DNA of 43,611 nucleotides from Chloroflexota bacterium. GTDB lineage: Bacteria > Chloroflexota > Anaerolineae > Aggregatilineales > Phototrophicaceae. Made by a program: the position numbers and the translations under genes. Of this stretch, positions 32,189-40,077 are shown in pieces. Each line of letters opens with the position of its first letter. Positions within the stretch are counted from its first letter, which is position 1. The notes beneath the pieces were generated by a model. That model was not told the DNA's origin. It did no database searches and saw nothing but the letters and a program-made list of their open reading frames with translations. The stretch is from assembly GCA_028875245.1 (NCBI GenBank), contig JAPPEU010000014.1, positions 1-43,611 on the forward strand, in the 5' to 3' direction.

Positions 32189-33451
32189 ATGCTATACGAC
32201 AAGATTGACCAGGCAATCGAAATGCACCGCGGCGACGCCCTGAAGCTGCTGCAGGAGCTCGTGCGCATCCCGTCGCTCGAAGGCGCGGAGAAGCCCTGCA
32301 TCGACGTGCTCGAGCGGGAACTGCGCGCCTTGGGGCTGGATGTCGATCGCTGGATCCCCGATGACGATGAGTTGGCGGCACATCCGGCTTATGTGCCCAC
32401 CGGCTGGTCCTACGCTGAGCGCCCCAACGTGGTCGGCATCTACCGCGGCGCCGGCGGCGGCAAATCGCTGAAGCTGAACGGCCATGTCGATGTCGTGCCC
32501 ATCGGGCCGCCGGAGTTATGGCAGCATGGGCCCTGGAGCGGGGAATTCGTCGATGGCAAGGTCTACGGCCGCGGCAGCGCTGACATGAAGGGCGGCGTCG
32601 TCAGCAACGTGCTGACCGCGCTGACCCTGCAGACGGCCGGGATTCGGCTAGCCGGCGATCTGATTATCGATTGCGTCGTCGATGAAGAAGCCGGCGGCAA
32701 TGGCACGCTGGCGACGGTCTTGCGCGGCCATAACGCGGATGCCTGCATCTTCACCGAACCGACGGGCATGGACCGCCTGTCCGTCTCCAACCGCGGCGCG
32801 CAATTCTTCCGCATCACCGTGCCCGGGGAGGAAGGCGGCGTCGAATACAAACATCAACTCACCAACCCCATCAGCAAAGCCTTTGAGGTCTTCCATGCCG
32901 TCGAAGCTTACTCCATCATGCGCGAGTCGGTCGTGTCTCACCCGCTCTATGACGACGCTTACGATACCAAAGTACCCACCGGCATTTGCAAGATGCAGGC
33001 GGGCGAATGGCCCTCGACCGTCGCCTCGCAAGCCCTGCTCGAAGGCACCATCGAATGCCTGCCGGGCGAGGACATCCACCAAGTCAAAGCCGACTTCAAA
33101 CGCTATATCCTGGAGTGGTCAGCCAAGGACAGTTGGTTCCGGGACCACCCGCTGCAAATCGAATGGTTCGGTCTCTGGTTCGACGCGGCGGAGATCGACC
33201 CCGATCATGACATGGTGCATACCTTGAAGCGAGCCGCTAAATCCGTCACCGGCCGCGATGTGCAGGTGGATGGCGCCGGCGGCTGCGACTTGCGCTTGCC
33301 GGTCTTGTACGGGGATACGCCGTCGGTGCTTTTCGGGCCCTCCGGCGCGATGATCCACAGCACGGACGAATACATCGAATTTGAACAGGTCATCGAGTGC
33401 GCCCGCGTCCTGGCGCGCATGGCCGCCGATTGGTGCGGCGTGGCATCTTAA
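32189..33451 (+). CDS. M20 family metallo-amidohydrolase (ArgE/DapE-like)
   Basis: 420 aa from the ATG at 32189; the frame upstream to 32120 is translated repeat and rejected. Metal and catalytic blocks are all present: LNGHVDVVP (first His and Asp), VYGRGSADMKGG (bridging Asp), VDEEAGGNGT (catalytic Glu pair), CIFTEPTGMD, and a final His in GPSGAMIHSTDEYIEFEQV. The family removes acyl groups or splits small peptides (acetylornithine deacetylase, succinyl-diaminopimelate desuccinylase, carnosinase types). Its place after importer C suggests deacylation or peptide cleavage of an imported compound rather than arginine or lysine synthesis. Cytoplasmic. Confidence 0.9.
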   Translation: MLYDKIDQAIEMHRGDALKLLQELVRIPSLEGAEKPCIDVLERELRALGLDVDRWIPDDDELAAHPAYVPTGWSYAERPNVVGIYRGAGGGKSLKLNGHVDVVPIGPPELWQHGPWSGEFVDGKVYGRGSADMKGGVVSNVLTALTLQTAGIRLAGDLIIDCVVDEEAGGNGTLATVLRGHNADACIFTEPTGMDRLSVSNRGAQFFRITVPGEEGGVEYKHQLTNPISKAFEVFHAVEAYSIMRESVVSHPLYDDAYDTKVPTGICKMQAGEWPSTVASQALLEGTIECLPGEDIHQVKADFKRYILEWSAKDSWFRDHPLQIEWFGLWFDAAEIDPDHDMVHTLKRAAKSVTGRDVQVDGAGGCDLRLPVLYGDTPSVLFGPSGAMIHSTDEYIEFEQVIECARVLARMAADWCGVAS

Positions 33452-33461
33452 CTCGCGACGA

Positions 33462-33505
33462 CATAGCTCCCCTTCCCTCATTTTGGGGGCTGGGGGATGG
33501 GGGAA
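33462..33505. repeat. Family 2 repeat fragment providing the next gene's ribosome site
   Basis: AGCTCCCCTTCCCTCATTTT then GGGGGCTGGGGGATGGGGGA, the family 2 core in reverse orientation. The GGGGGAAAAC at its end lies directly before the ATG at 33509. Confidence 0.7.
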
Positions 33506-33508
33506 AAC

Positions 33509-35635
33509 ATGACGAAATGGTGGGAAGAACCGATGCGGGCGGTCACGCTGGAATTCCCCGCAGCCGATGTGGCGACGATCGATGTCAAAGGCATCGTCGA
33601 TGAAAGTCATCGCGGAGACGCGAATACGCTGAATGTCTTTTCGACTGGCTATTATCCGGGCGGGACCGCCTTCTACCAGAGCAAGATCGCCCCGCATTAC
33701 CCCGGTTTGGGCGAGCGCGACTTGCTGGCCGAAGCGATCGACGCGGCCCATATAAACGGTCAGAAGGTCGTCGCCTACCTGGCGTCCATCTGGGGAAATC
33801 GCGATCTGTATTTCGCCCATCCGGATTGGGCGCAGCGAAAGGCGGACGGGCGCGTTACGACCTGGGACGAACATTACAACTCGGTCGCCATGGACCCGCT
33901 CAGCCCCTATCGCGAGTATTTCGCGTCCATTGTGAAAGAGATCGCCGACAATTACGCTGTCGACGGCTTCTATTTTGACGAGCCGAGCTTCCAGAGCTGG
34001 TCGGCAAGCCAGGCCTGCTGCCGCGCTTTTGAAGCGGAGTTTGGGCAGCCCTTGCCAACCGAAGAGCGCTGGGACGACCCCGTCTTCCAGAAGTTTGTGG
34101 CCTGGCGCTTTGATCAGATCGCCGCCTGGCGCCGGTCGCTTTACGAAGTCGCGAAGAGCGATGAGCGCTGCGTCTACTTTCAGGGCGCCTTTCCACTGGC
34201 GTCTTTGAACGGCGACCGTTATCGCTTGTCCGGCTCGCCACCGCTCTTCTCCTGGTATCACGAGCGCTTTGGCGTCTCCTGGCATGTGCCGATGGCCCAC
34301 GGCGATGACGTCGCGCGCACCGCCGAAACCGCCGACATCGTACACATGGAACTCTACCGCGCCAGCGTCCGCGAGCCGCTCTGGTGGTATGGCGTCGCCC
34401 TGCGCTACGTGCAATCCATCGCCCGCGGCAAGCAAATCCTCGTGCTCAGCATGATGGCGCAGTCGCCCTTTGATCTCTATGGCCTGGGTGAAACGGAATT
34501 GCGCCTGTCGACGGCGGAATTGCTGGCGAACAGCGCGTCGCCGCTCTTCGCGCGCTATTATCCCGACCGGGTGGATCAGGCCGCCTGGGATAATGTTTAT
34601 GCCCGTTTTGCCGAAGCCAAGTCGCTCGCCCCCTACCTGCGCAATCGGGTCAGCATCCCGTATGTCGCGCTGCTCTATGCGAGTACGACCGAAGAACGCT
34701 TCGAGAATCGCGACGGTACGCCGTCGCATCGCGGCGAGCTCAAGGGCTTCGCCAAAGCGCTGCTGCAAGAAAAGATACTCTTTGATGTCATCAGCGAGGC
34801 GGACTTGCTCGCCGGCATCGATCAATATCGGACCCTGATACTGCCCAATGCCAGCTGTCTGTCGGCCGCGGGCAAGGCGGCTGTTCGCGCCTTTGCAGCA
34901 TCCGGCGGCGGCGTCATCGGCTCATACGAAACCGGCCTGTATGACAGTAGCGGGCGCCGCGACGAAGCCGATGATTTTTCCGCCCTCTTCGGCGTCGGCT
35001 ACACCGGCGACATGCTGCCCTTCGAGCTGGACATCTACATGCGGGTTGAGGAATCCCATGCCCTGCCGACAGCGATTCCGGCGAACAAACGCTTACCGAC
35101 CGTCGGCATGCAAGTGTGCGTTGAGGCGGACGCCGCAAAGCCGGTCGCGCATATTCACGGCGCCTCGGAAGTGCATTATGGCCCGCTCAGCGATGAGTTG
35201 GGGCCGCCGGTCGTACTCACCCATGAAGCGGAGGGCGGACGGCGGGTCCTGTTCACGACGCCGATTGGCGTGCGCTATCTCGAATTCGGCATCCGCGACT
35301 TCCGCTGTTTGATCGCCGACGCGCTTCTATGGACGGCGCGGGAGCGGCCGCCCGTACGCGTCAGCAATGCCGGCGACGCCCTGGCCCTGACCGCCTTCAA
35401 GCAGGGCGACCGAACGCTGATACATCTGGTCAACAGCATTCGCGACGAGATCCGCCAGCCGATCAACGAGACGATTCCCAGCTTCAATGTGGAGGTTGAA
35501 GTCGATCTCGCCGCGCCGGCGACTTCGGTATCCGCATTCGGTGACCAAACGGAGGTGGATTGGGAGGCCGACGGCGCGAGCGTGAGGGTCAAAGTGGCGG
35601 GGGTCAGATATCATGTTTTACTGGTGATTGAATGA
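33509..35635 (+). CDS. Putative glycoside hydrolase with C-terminal trimerisation-like domain (GHL6/GH42-like)
   Basis: 708 aa from the ATG at 33509; an earlier ATG at 33497 is inside the repeat. The N-terminal two-thirds looks like a TIM barrel of the 'hypothetical glycosyl hydrolase 6' kind: NVFSTGYYPGGTAFYQSK, KVVAYLASIWGNRDLY, and VDGFYFDEPSFQSWSASQA with a likely catalytic acid after strand 4. From about residue 385 a Rossmann-like segment follows (LYASTTEERFEN, DVISEADLLAGIDQYRTLIL, then PNASCLSAAGKAAVRAFAAS and GGGVIGSYETG), matching the beta-galactosidase trimerisation domain of GH42-type proteins. The rest is a beta-rich tail. No signal peptide, so it would act on imported oligosaccharides, matching its place 57 bp after the M20 gene and downstream of importer C. 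The sugar specificity is unknown. Confidence 0.75.
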   Translation: MTKWWEEPMRAVTLEFPAADVATIDVKGIVDESHRGDANTLNVFSTGYYPGGTAFYQSKIAPHYPGLGERDLLAEAIDAAHINGQKVVAYLASIWGNRDLYFAHPDWAQRKADGRVTTWDEHYNSVAMDPLSPYREYFASIVKEIADNYAVDGFYFDEPSFQSWSASQACCRAFEAEFGQPLPTEERWDDPVFQKFVAWRFDQIAAWRRSLYEVAKSDERCVYFQGAFPLASLNGDRYRLSGSPPLFSWYHERFGVSWHVPMAHGDDVARTAETADIVHMELYRASVREPLWWYGVALRYVQSIARGKQILVLSMMAQSPFDLYGLGETELRLSTAELLANSASPLFARYYPDRVDQAAWDNVYARFAEAKSLAPYLRNRVSIPYVALLYASTTEERFENRDGTPSHRGELKGFAKALLQEKILFDVISEADLLAGIDQYRTLILPNASCLSAAGKAAVRAFAASGGGVIGSYETGLYDSSGRRDEADDFSALFGVGYTGDMLPFELDIYMRVEESHALPTAIPANKRLPTVGMQVCVEADAAKPVAHIHGASEVHYGPLSDELGPPVVLTHEAEGGRRVLFTTPIGVRYLEFGIRDFRCLIADALLWTARERPPVRVSNAGDALALTAFKQGDRTLIHLVNSIRDEIRQPINETIPSFNVEVEVDLAAPATSVSAFGDQTEVDWEADGASVRVKVAGVRYHVLLVIE

Positions 35636-35665
35636 GTTGCAGGATAGCACAACCTTGATTGCGTC

Positions 35666-35675
35666 ATTACGTAAT
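35666..35675. promoter_or_regulatory. Palindrome ATTACGTAAT
   Basis: Perfect 10-bp palindrome in the AT-rich gap after the glycoside hydrolase gene. It may be part of a regulatory site or mark a junction of transferred DNA; no function can be assigned. Confidence 0.2.
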
Positions 35676-35795
35676 AATGAAGCAGAGAACACCGCAGATT
35701 GACCGTTCATAGTGCATATTCCGCATAAACAAGCACCGGGTACTCATTTGATCAATAATGAGGTCTTTAGTCTAGGTAGTAGTAGTTTCACTAGT

Positions 35796-35869
35796 AAGAC
35801 TTCAAGGCAATTGACAGGCGTTTTGACTTCTGTTTATGATTAGTTATGTTTGGACACTATTGAAGTCTT
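35796..35869 (+). promoter_or_regulatory. Sigma-70-type promoter framed by an inverted repeat
   Basis: TTGACA (35811-35816), an 18-bp spacer and TATGAT (35835-35840) form the best promoter in the window, 66 bp upstream of the ATG at 35906. It is flanked by perfect 10-bp inverted arms AAGACTTCAA (35796-35805) and TTGAAGTCTT (35860-35869). A DNA-binding protein bridging the arms could repress the promoter. Confidence 0.6.
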
Positions 35870-35905
35870 GGAATCTTCTTTTCAGGCATTCAAGAGGAGA
35901 CGGCC

Positions 35906-36178
35906 ATGAATCCACATAACACTGAGGTCCGGAAGTCTTTTGTCTTCCACGAAGACGTGTGGTTCAGCGGCATTGATAGTTCGATGAAGGCAATGGGTTC
36001 AGCGCAATTGGTGACATCGGACGACATGATCAGGCTGCAAAATGCCGATATCCGGGATTGCTGGGTGGTCACCGGAAATCATGTACGGCAGGCTATGATT
36101 ACACTGTCGAAGAAGACGAACATTTATCCTGAAGAACTCAAGGATGACTCCGGATGCCGGAAGATGTTGACGCAATGA
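35906..36178 (+). CDS. Small protein of unknown function, first gene of an AT-rich cassette
   Basis: 90 aa. GAGGAGACGGCC precedes the ATG at 35906, so the start is firm. No family recognised. Features: FVFHEDVWFSGIDSSMKAM in the N-terminal half, a VTGNHVRQAMITLSKKTNIY segment, and cysteines at the DCWVV and SGCRK positions. No signal peptide or membrane helix. Its stop overlaps the ATG of the next frame (ATGA at 36175-36178), a typical coupled arrangement. The gene has its own promoter and is clearly more AT-rich than the chromosome around it. Such small coupled pairs are often toxin-antitoxin or phage-defence units, but nothing in the sequence proves that here. Confidence 0.6.
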   Translation: MNPHNTEVRKSFVFHEDVWFSGIDSSMKAMGSAQLVTSDDMIRLQNADIRDCWVVTGNHVRQAMITLSKKTNIYPEELKDDSGCRKMLTQ

Positions 36179-36596
36179 AGGCGAAAGCGTAGTTAGAAGA
36201 CAGTTTGAAGCATACGCTTACTCATCTGATCTGTTACCTCATCATTCCATAATTGAAGGTTACCAGAATGCCATTCCCGACGGAGGCAAGGACGTTATTG
36301 CTATTGTAAAGCGTCAGCAGATGATGACTTTCATTGTCCAATTGGCGACTTTGTTCAGCAACAATCTCATTCCATTCATCCTCGTTCTACCGATTCTCTT
36401 CGCCATTTCTGCCGGTGCGCTCATAGAGATAACCGTAGCAGCAGCGGTTCCTATTGGCCTGTTTACTGCGGGAAGCGCGGCCGGTCGAGTTATAACAACC
36501 TTGCGCGGCAGTGAAGGCCAAGTGCAATTGCCGGGCCCAGCCCCAACTCCCAGACAGAACCAACTGCCTGAAGAAGCTGACAACTCGCGTTCGTAG
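36175..36596 (+). pseudogene. DUF2335-like membrane protein, frameshifted near its start
   Basis: The ATG at 36175 overlaps the previous stop but runs into TAG after MKAKA. The frame shifted by -1 is open from about 36169 and reads VVRRQFEAYAYSSDLLPHHS, IIEGYQNAIPDGGKDVIAIV, KRQQMM, then a hydrophobic stretch of about 45 residues with probably two membrane helices, then a charged proline-rich tail to 36596. The pattern R-x-x-x-Y-x-x-x-LP-x-x-x-x-I-x-x-Y-x-x-x-x-P-x-x-x-x-x-I-I-x-x-x-x-x-Q followed by helices is that of DUF2335 predicted membrane proteins. No start codon exists in this frame before 36321, so the protein needs a -1 shift at GCGAAAGCG (about 36181-36189). A lost base, a sequencing error or programmed shifting would all fit. 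A truncated 91-aa product from 36321 is the minimal alternative. Confidence 0.5.
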
Positions 36597-36655
36597 ATAG
36601 TAAGCGGACTGAGGCTGAATTGCATAAAGCATTTGGTGGCTTGGTCGACTTGTCG

Positions 36656-37618
36656 TTAGGCCACCACCCCATCCAGCACCTGCAGCTCAGCCTCATGCTC
36701 TTCCAGCCACTGGATCGCCGCCATCGCCGCCGAAGTGCCCTGCCCCACCGAGGTCGCCACCTGCCGCCAAATCTCATCCTGGATCTCGCCCGCGGCGAAG
36801 ACGCCGTCGACATTCGTCCGATAGCGCTGGTCGGTGATGATGTAGCCGTTCTCGTTGAGGGCGATTTGCTCGCCGAAGACGGCGTTGTTGGGGTCATGGC
36901 CGATGAAAATGAAGACGCCCTCGGTTGGATGCAGGGTCTCCTCGCCGGTGACGCGGTTCGTCAGGCGCACGGCATTGACGCCGCCGTCGTCCGCCCCGAT
37001 GATTTCATCCACCACCGAGTTCCAGGTGAAGCTGATCTTCTCATTTTTGAAGGCGCGGGTCTGCAGTTGGACGCCGGCGCGCAGTTCATCGCGGCGATGA
37101 ATGATGTTGACGCTGTCCGCGAAGCGCGTCAGGAAGATGCCTTCTTCCAGGGCGGAATCGCCGCCGCCGACCACGACAATATCCTTGCCGCGGAAGAAGA
37201 AGCCATCGCAAGTGCCGCAATAACTGACGCCGGCCCCGATGTAATCTTCCTCGCCCGGCACGCCCAGCTTGCGCGGGTCGGCGCCGATGGTGATGATGAC
37301 CGCGTCGGCCAGGTACTCCTCGCCCATCGTCTTGATATGGAAGGGCGAGCCATTGCTGAAGTCGACGCTCTCGACCAGGTCGAACTCGACTTTCGCGCCG
37401 AAATTCTCGGCATGCTCCTTCATGCGCTCGACCAATTCGGGCCCGCTCAAACCGTCGGGGAAACCCGGGTAATTCTCGATCTCATGCGTGATGGCGACCT
37501 GCCCGCCAAGCTGCGCCCCGGCGATGACCACGGGCGCCAACTGCGCGCGGGCGGTGTAGAGGGCGGCGGTCAAGCCTGCCGGTCCCGAGCCGATGATGAC
37601 AACGCGTTCCTTCTTCAT
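36656..37618 (-). CDS. trxB: Thioredoxin reductase
   Basis: 320 aa low-molecular-weight flavoprotein that passes electrons from NADPH through FAD to thioredoxin. FAD site VVIIGSGPAGLTAALYTARA (6-25), redox pair C134-G-T-C137 in SYCGTCDGFFF, NADPH site VVVGGGDSALEEGIF (148-162), and the final FAD motif GVFAAGEIQDEIWRQVATSV. C-G-T-C replaces the more usual C-A-T-C; the cysteines are intact. The family normally has GD in the last motif (A-G-D), here A-G-E, a mild change. Thioredoxin itself is not nearby; a Cys-rich small protein gene lies just upstream. Confidence 0.95.
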   Translation of the reverse strand: MKKERVVIIGSGPAGLTAALYTARAQLAPVVIAGAQLGGQVAITHEIENYPGFPDGLSGPELVERMKEHAENFGAKVEFDLVESVDFSNGSPFHIKTMGEEYLADAVIITIGADPRKLGVPGEEDYIGAGVSYCGTCDGFFFRGKDIVVVGGGDSALEEGIFLTRFADSVNIIHRRDELRAGVQLQTRAFKNEKISFTWNSVVDEIIGADDGGVNAVRLTNRVTGEETLHPTEGVFIFIGHDPNNAVFGEQIALNENGYIITDQRYRTNVDGVFAAGEIQDEIWRQVATSVGQGTSAAMAAIQWLEEHEAELQVLDGVVA

Positions 37619-37695
37619 TTTCCCTCATCCCCAGCCCCTTCCTCATCTCTATGAGGAGCATCCTCAAAATGAGGGAAGGGGTACTTAGTTGGCAA
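37619..37695. repeat. Family 2 repeat between trxB and the Cys-rich protein gene
   Basis: CCCTCATCCCCAGCCCCTTC then CTCATCTCTATGAGGAGCAT and CCTCAAAATGAGGGAAGGGG. The ends are complementary (CCCTCAT / ATGAGGG), so the unit can fold. It lies directly upstream of trxB in the direction of transcription. Confidence 0.7.
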
Positions 37696-37749
37696 TGTAC
37701 ACTGGTCAAACTGGATGATTAATTTGGCGCAAGGTCTATCATTAAATTG

Positions 37750-38049
37750 CTAAGAAAGAGAGGGGTTTTCCAATTCCGAAAAGTCAAAGCCTTCCAGCGC
37801 CTTCTCTTGCCGGATCACCGCCACCAGCGCTTCAAATTCTTCGCGGCAATCGCCCCAATAGTGCATGAACTTCTGCATTTCCGGCCAGATTTCGTTGAGG
37901 TCGGCGCCATTCGCCACCTGCTCGGCCAACTGCGTGAGCTTCTCGCAGCAATCGTTGCAGTCCATCTTGATGAGCGTGTCGTCGGCCGGCGCGTTGGCGA
38001 TGAAGTCGAAGAGCTTCTCCAGCTGGTCGCCATCATGTTGTTGGGACAT
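37750..38049 (-). CDS. Small Cys-rich (CNDCC, GDC) cytoplasmic protein, unknown function
   Basis: 99 aa, acidic. LIKMDCNDCCEKLTQLAEQV followed by WGDCREEFEALVAVI gives four cysteines arranged C-x2-CC ... C, reminiscent of zinc-binding anti-sigma-like domains (C..C...L ... HL..C..C), though the second pair is reduced to one Cys. A metal- or redox-responsive role fits its place before trxB on the same strand, but this is inference. GGAGACACCACC precedes the ATG at 38049. No membrane segment. Confidence 0.65.
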   Translation of the reverse strand: MSQQHDGDQLEKLFDFIANAPADDTLIKMDCNDCCEKLTQLAEQVANGADLNEIWPEMQKFMHYWGDCREEFEALVAVIRQEKALEGFDFSELENPSLS

Positions 38050-38110
38050 GGTGGTGTCTCCTGCGATTTCGCGTCACCTTATGGACGAGGGGCTGGGCGG
38101 GAATCTTACA

Positions 38111-40045
38111 TTAGGCAGGTTCGCCTAGGATGTCGTCGAGCACGTGGCGTTTTAATTCGTCGACATTTGTGAAGTATTCATAGTCCGCGTGATTGACGAC
38201 TGCGAGTGTTTCGGGTGTTTCATCAATGAGCAGAGCCGCTTTCCGGCTGAGCCCTTCTTGGATCCCATTCGGCCAGGCAAGGTCGAGTACGATAGCGTCG
38301 CCGTTTGCCGCCAAAGGCAATTCATATCCCAGTTCGCCGCTGGGCAGGCCCTTCTCTTTCATCCAGTCCATAACGCGCAGCAAGGCAGCTTCTTCTTCGT
38401 CGCTGGCGATGCTGACGGGGCGGGGCGCATCGGCCTTAACGTGGGCAATTGCTGGCGCTTCCGTTTCAGGCATCTCGCCGTGCAGAAGCTGGTCAAGGAA
38501 AGCATTGGAAGCGTTCGCAAGCAATTCGCGTCTTGCCGCGAGGAAGTCGAGGTAGTTTTCGATTTTCCACAAGTGCGGATCTTCGGGAATCCAATGGGAA
38601 GCAAGGACGCCCGGGTGCTTGTCTTCGCATTGGGGCAAGTAAACTTCTGGAAGCGTTGCCGAGATATTTTGGTTGCAAGGCGCGGTCAAGAAGGTGAAGT
38701 TGGCCAAGGCGTTCACTTCGGGCCGGCGATAATCCGCTTTGTATAGCCTAGACTTGGGGAAGATATGGTGAAGTTCCAGATAGCTCATCTTGCCTAGCAA
38801 TAATTGCTTCAGTTCTATGCCACTGCAAAGATCGCGCGTACCATGCACTCGCGTCAGCATATAGAGCAGGGGGTAAAAGCGGCTGCCGCGCGACCAGTCG
38901 GAAAAGTGCTGCGCTTCAATGAGCAAGCCGCCGCGACTTAGACGCAATGACTCTATGAGCGCCCCTATCGCATCCTCGTTGTCGTCGACTGTGACGAGGT
39001 CTTGCCGCATCGTAGACTCGACCGTTCCAGAGTAACGGCCCCAAAGCATGGCGTGGACATACCAATAGAGCAACCGGTCGATCGTTCTCTGATTCGATAA
39101 TGAGCTTAACTTGTCGAAATAACGAATGATAGCTGGCAACGAGTTGGGACTTCCCAGCACGCGCTGATGGTCCAAGCCTAGACGAGCTGCAATATGTGTT
39201 AGCGCGAGGTCAACATGTATCTCTGCTCGTTTCAGTGCTTCAGCAATGCGTTCACGCGGTTCGTCACTCAAGTAGGAAAATTCGGACTGACCAGTCAATA
39301 TGGCGTTGATACAGCGAAGCAGCCAGTCGAGCCTAAAGTTGTAGCCCGATTGCTCCCATTTTCTCAGGTGCAGTCGCATTTCTTCTCGCGCTTGGGGCCA
39401 TTCTGCGCAGATTTTCGCGAGCGCAAGATCGCCCTTTGATAACTTCGTTCCTCCACTGTTTACCTGATTGAAAATATCGACTACCACATCGACAGTCTTG
39501 TCTTCGCCGCTGACAAGGTCGATATGAAAGTCGTGATTTGTGATATTGCCGATGGCATTTAGTCGATCAATGTAAAGTTGCACCTTTTCTGCAGCAACAG
39601 TTGGGATGATCTTGGCGATGAAGTTACCAGCGCCGTTTTGCATGAGTTCGGTGACTTTGATCCATTGAGGGTTGCCACTCATTTTGGTTGGACCGTAAAA
39701 TTCGAACTCTTCGCTTTCCAAGTTGAAGCAAAGGTGTTCAAAAGCCTTCTTGTCGCCTTCAAAGAAACTGGGCGGCTGGCCACGGACGATTCCATACAAA
39801 GACGTTACGCGTTGCTGCCCGTCCAAAAGCAGCCGCAGCGAGCCCGGTGCCGACGCAAGGGCGCCTCGTATACCTGCGGAACCCGATTGAGTTTCCCACA
39901 CGAGAAGACTGCCTACCGGGTAGCCTTTATACAGAGAACGCATCAAATTGCGAACTTGCGTACGATTCCAAACGTACCCCCTCTGAAACTTGGGCAGCGC
40001 CAAACTTCCCAAGTCGATTTGATCGATTATCGTGCTTAGCTTCAT
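38111..40045 (-). CDS. DUF262/DUF1524 single-chain endonuclease (GmrSD-type)
   Basis: 644 aa. The N-terminal DUF262 (ParB/sulfiredoxin-fold) domain shows LPKFQRGYVWNRTQVRNLM (18-36) and the signature LLLDGQQRVTSLYG with DGQQR at 75-79, which uses a nucleotide. The middle is helical. Around residues 424-460 lies the HNH-like DUF1524 motif LELHHIFPKSRL (H426, H427) with downstream ANFTFLT and N-Q-N. The C-terminal 120 residues look like an added ligand-recognition domain. Homologues such as GmrSD and BrxU are type IV restriction enzymes cutting modified phage DNA; many DUF262 proteins are untested. It lies 32 bp downstream of recN on the same strand, alone, not in a defence island. Confidence 0.85.
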   Translation of the reverse strand: MKLSTIIDQIDLGSLALPKFQRGYVWNRTQVRNLMRSLYKGYPVGSLLVWETQSGSAGIRGALASAPGSLRLLLDGQQRVTSLYGIVRGQPPSFFEGDKKAFEHLCFNLESEEFEFYGPTKMSGNPQWIKVTELMQNGAGNFIAKIIPTVAAEKVQLYIDRLNAIGNITNHDFHIDLVSGEDKTVDVVVDIFNQVNSGGTKLSKGDLALAKICAEWPQAREEMRLHLRKWEQSGYNFRLDWLLRCINAILTGQSEFSYLSDEPRERIAEALKRAEIHVDLALTHIAARLGLDHQRVLGSPNSLPAIIRYFDKLSSLSNQRTIDRLLYWYVHAMLWGRYSGTVESTMRQDLVTVDDNEDAIGALIESLRLSRGGLLIEAQHFSDWSRGSRFYPLLYMLTRVHGTRDLCSGIELKQLLLGKMSYLELHHIFPKSRLYKADYRRPEVNALANFTFLTAPCNQNISATLPEVYLPQCEDKHPGVLASHWIPEDPHLWKIENYLDFLAARRELLANASNAFLDQLLHGEMPETEAPAIAHVKADAPRPVSIASDEEEAALLRVMDWMKEKGLPSGELGYELPLAANGDAIVLDLAWPNGIQEGLSRKAALLIDETPETLAVVNHADYEYFTNVDELKRHVLDDILGEPA

Positions 40046-40077
40046 CTCTCGCCTCTATCGATTCTCAGCCAATGTTA

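Noticed and set aside
33119..34825. 568-aa minus-strand ORF opposite the M20 and glycoside hydrolase genes
   Set aside because: It spans two convincing plus-strand genes and the repeat between them; its translation has no recognisable domain.
36620..37654. 344-aa plus-strand ORF opposite trxB
   Set aside because: trxB is complete on the minus strand; the plus translation is a composition artefact.
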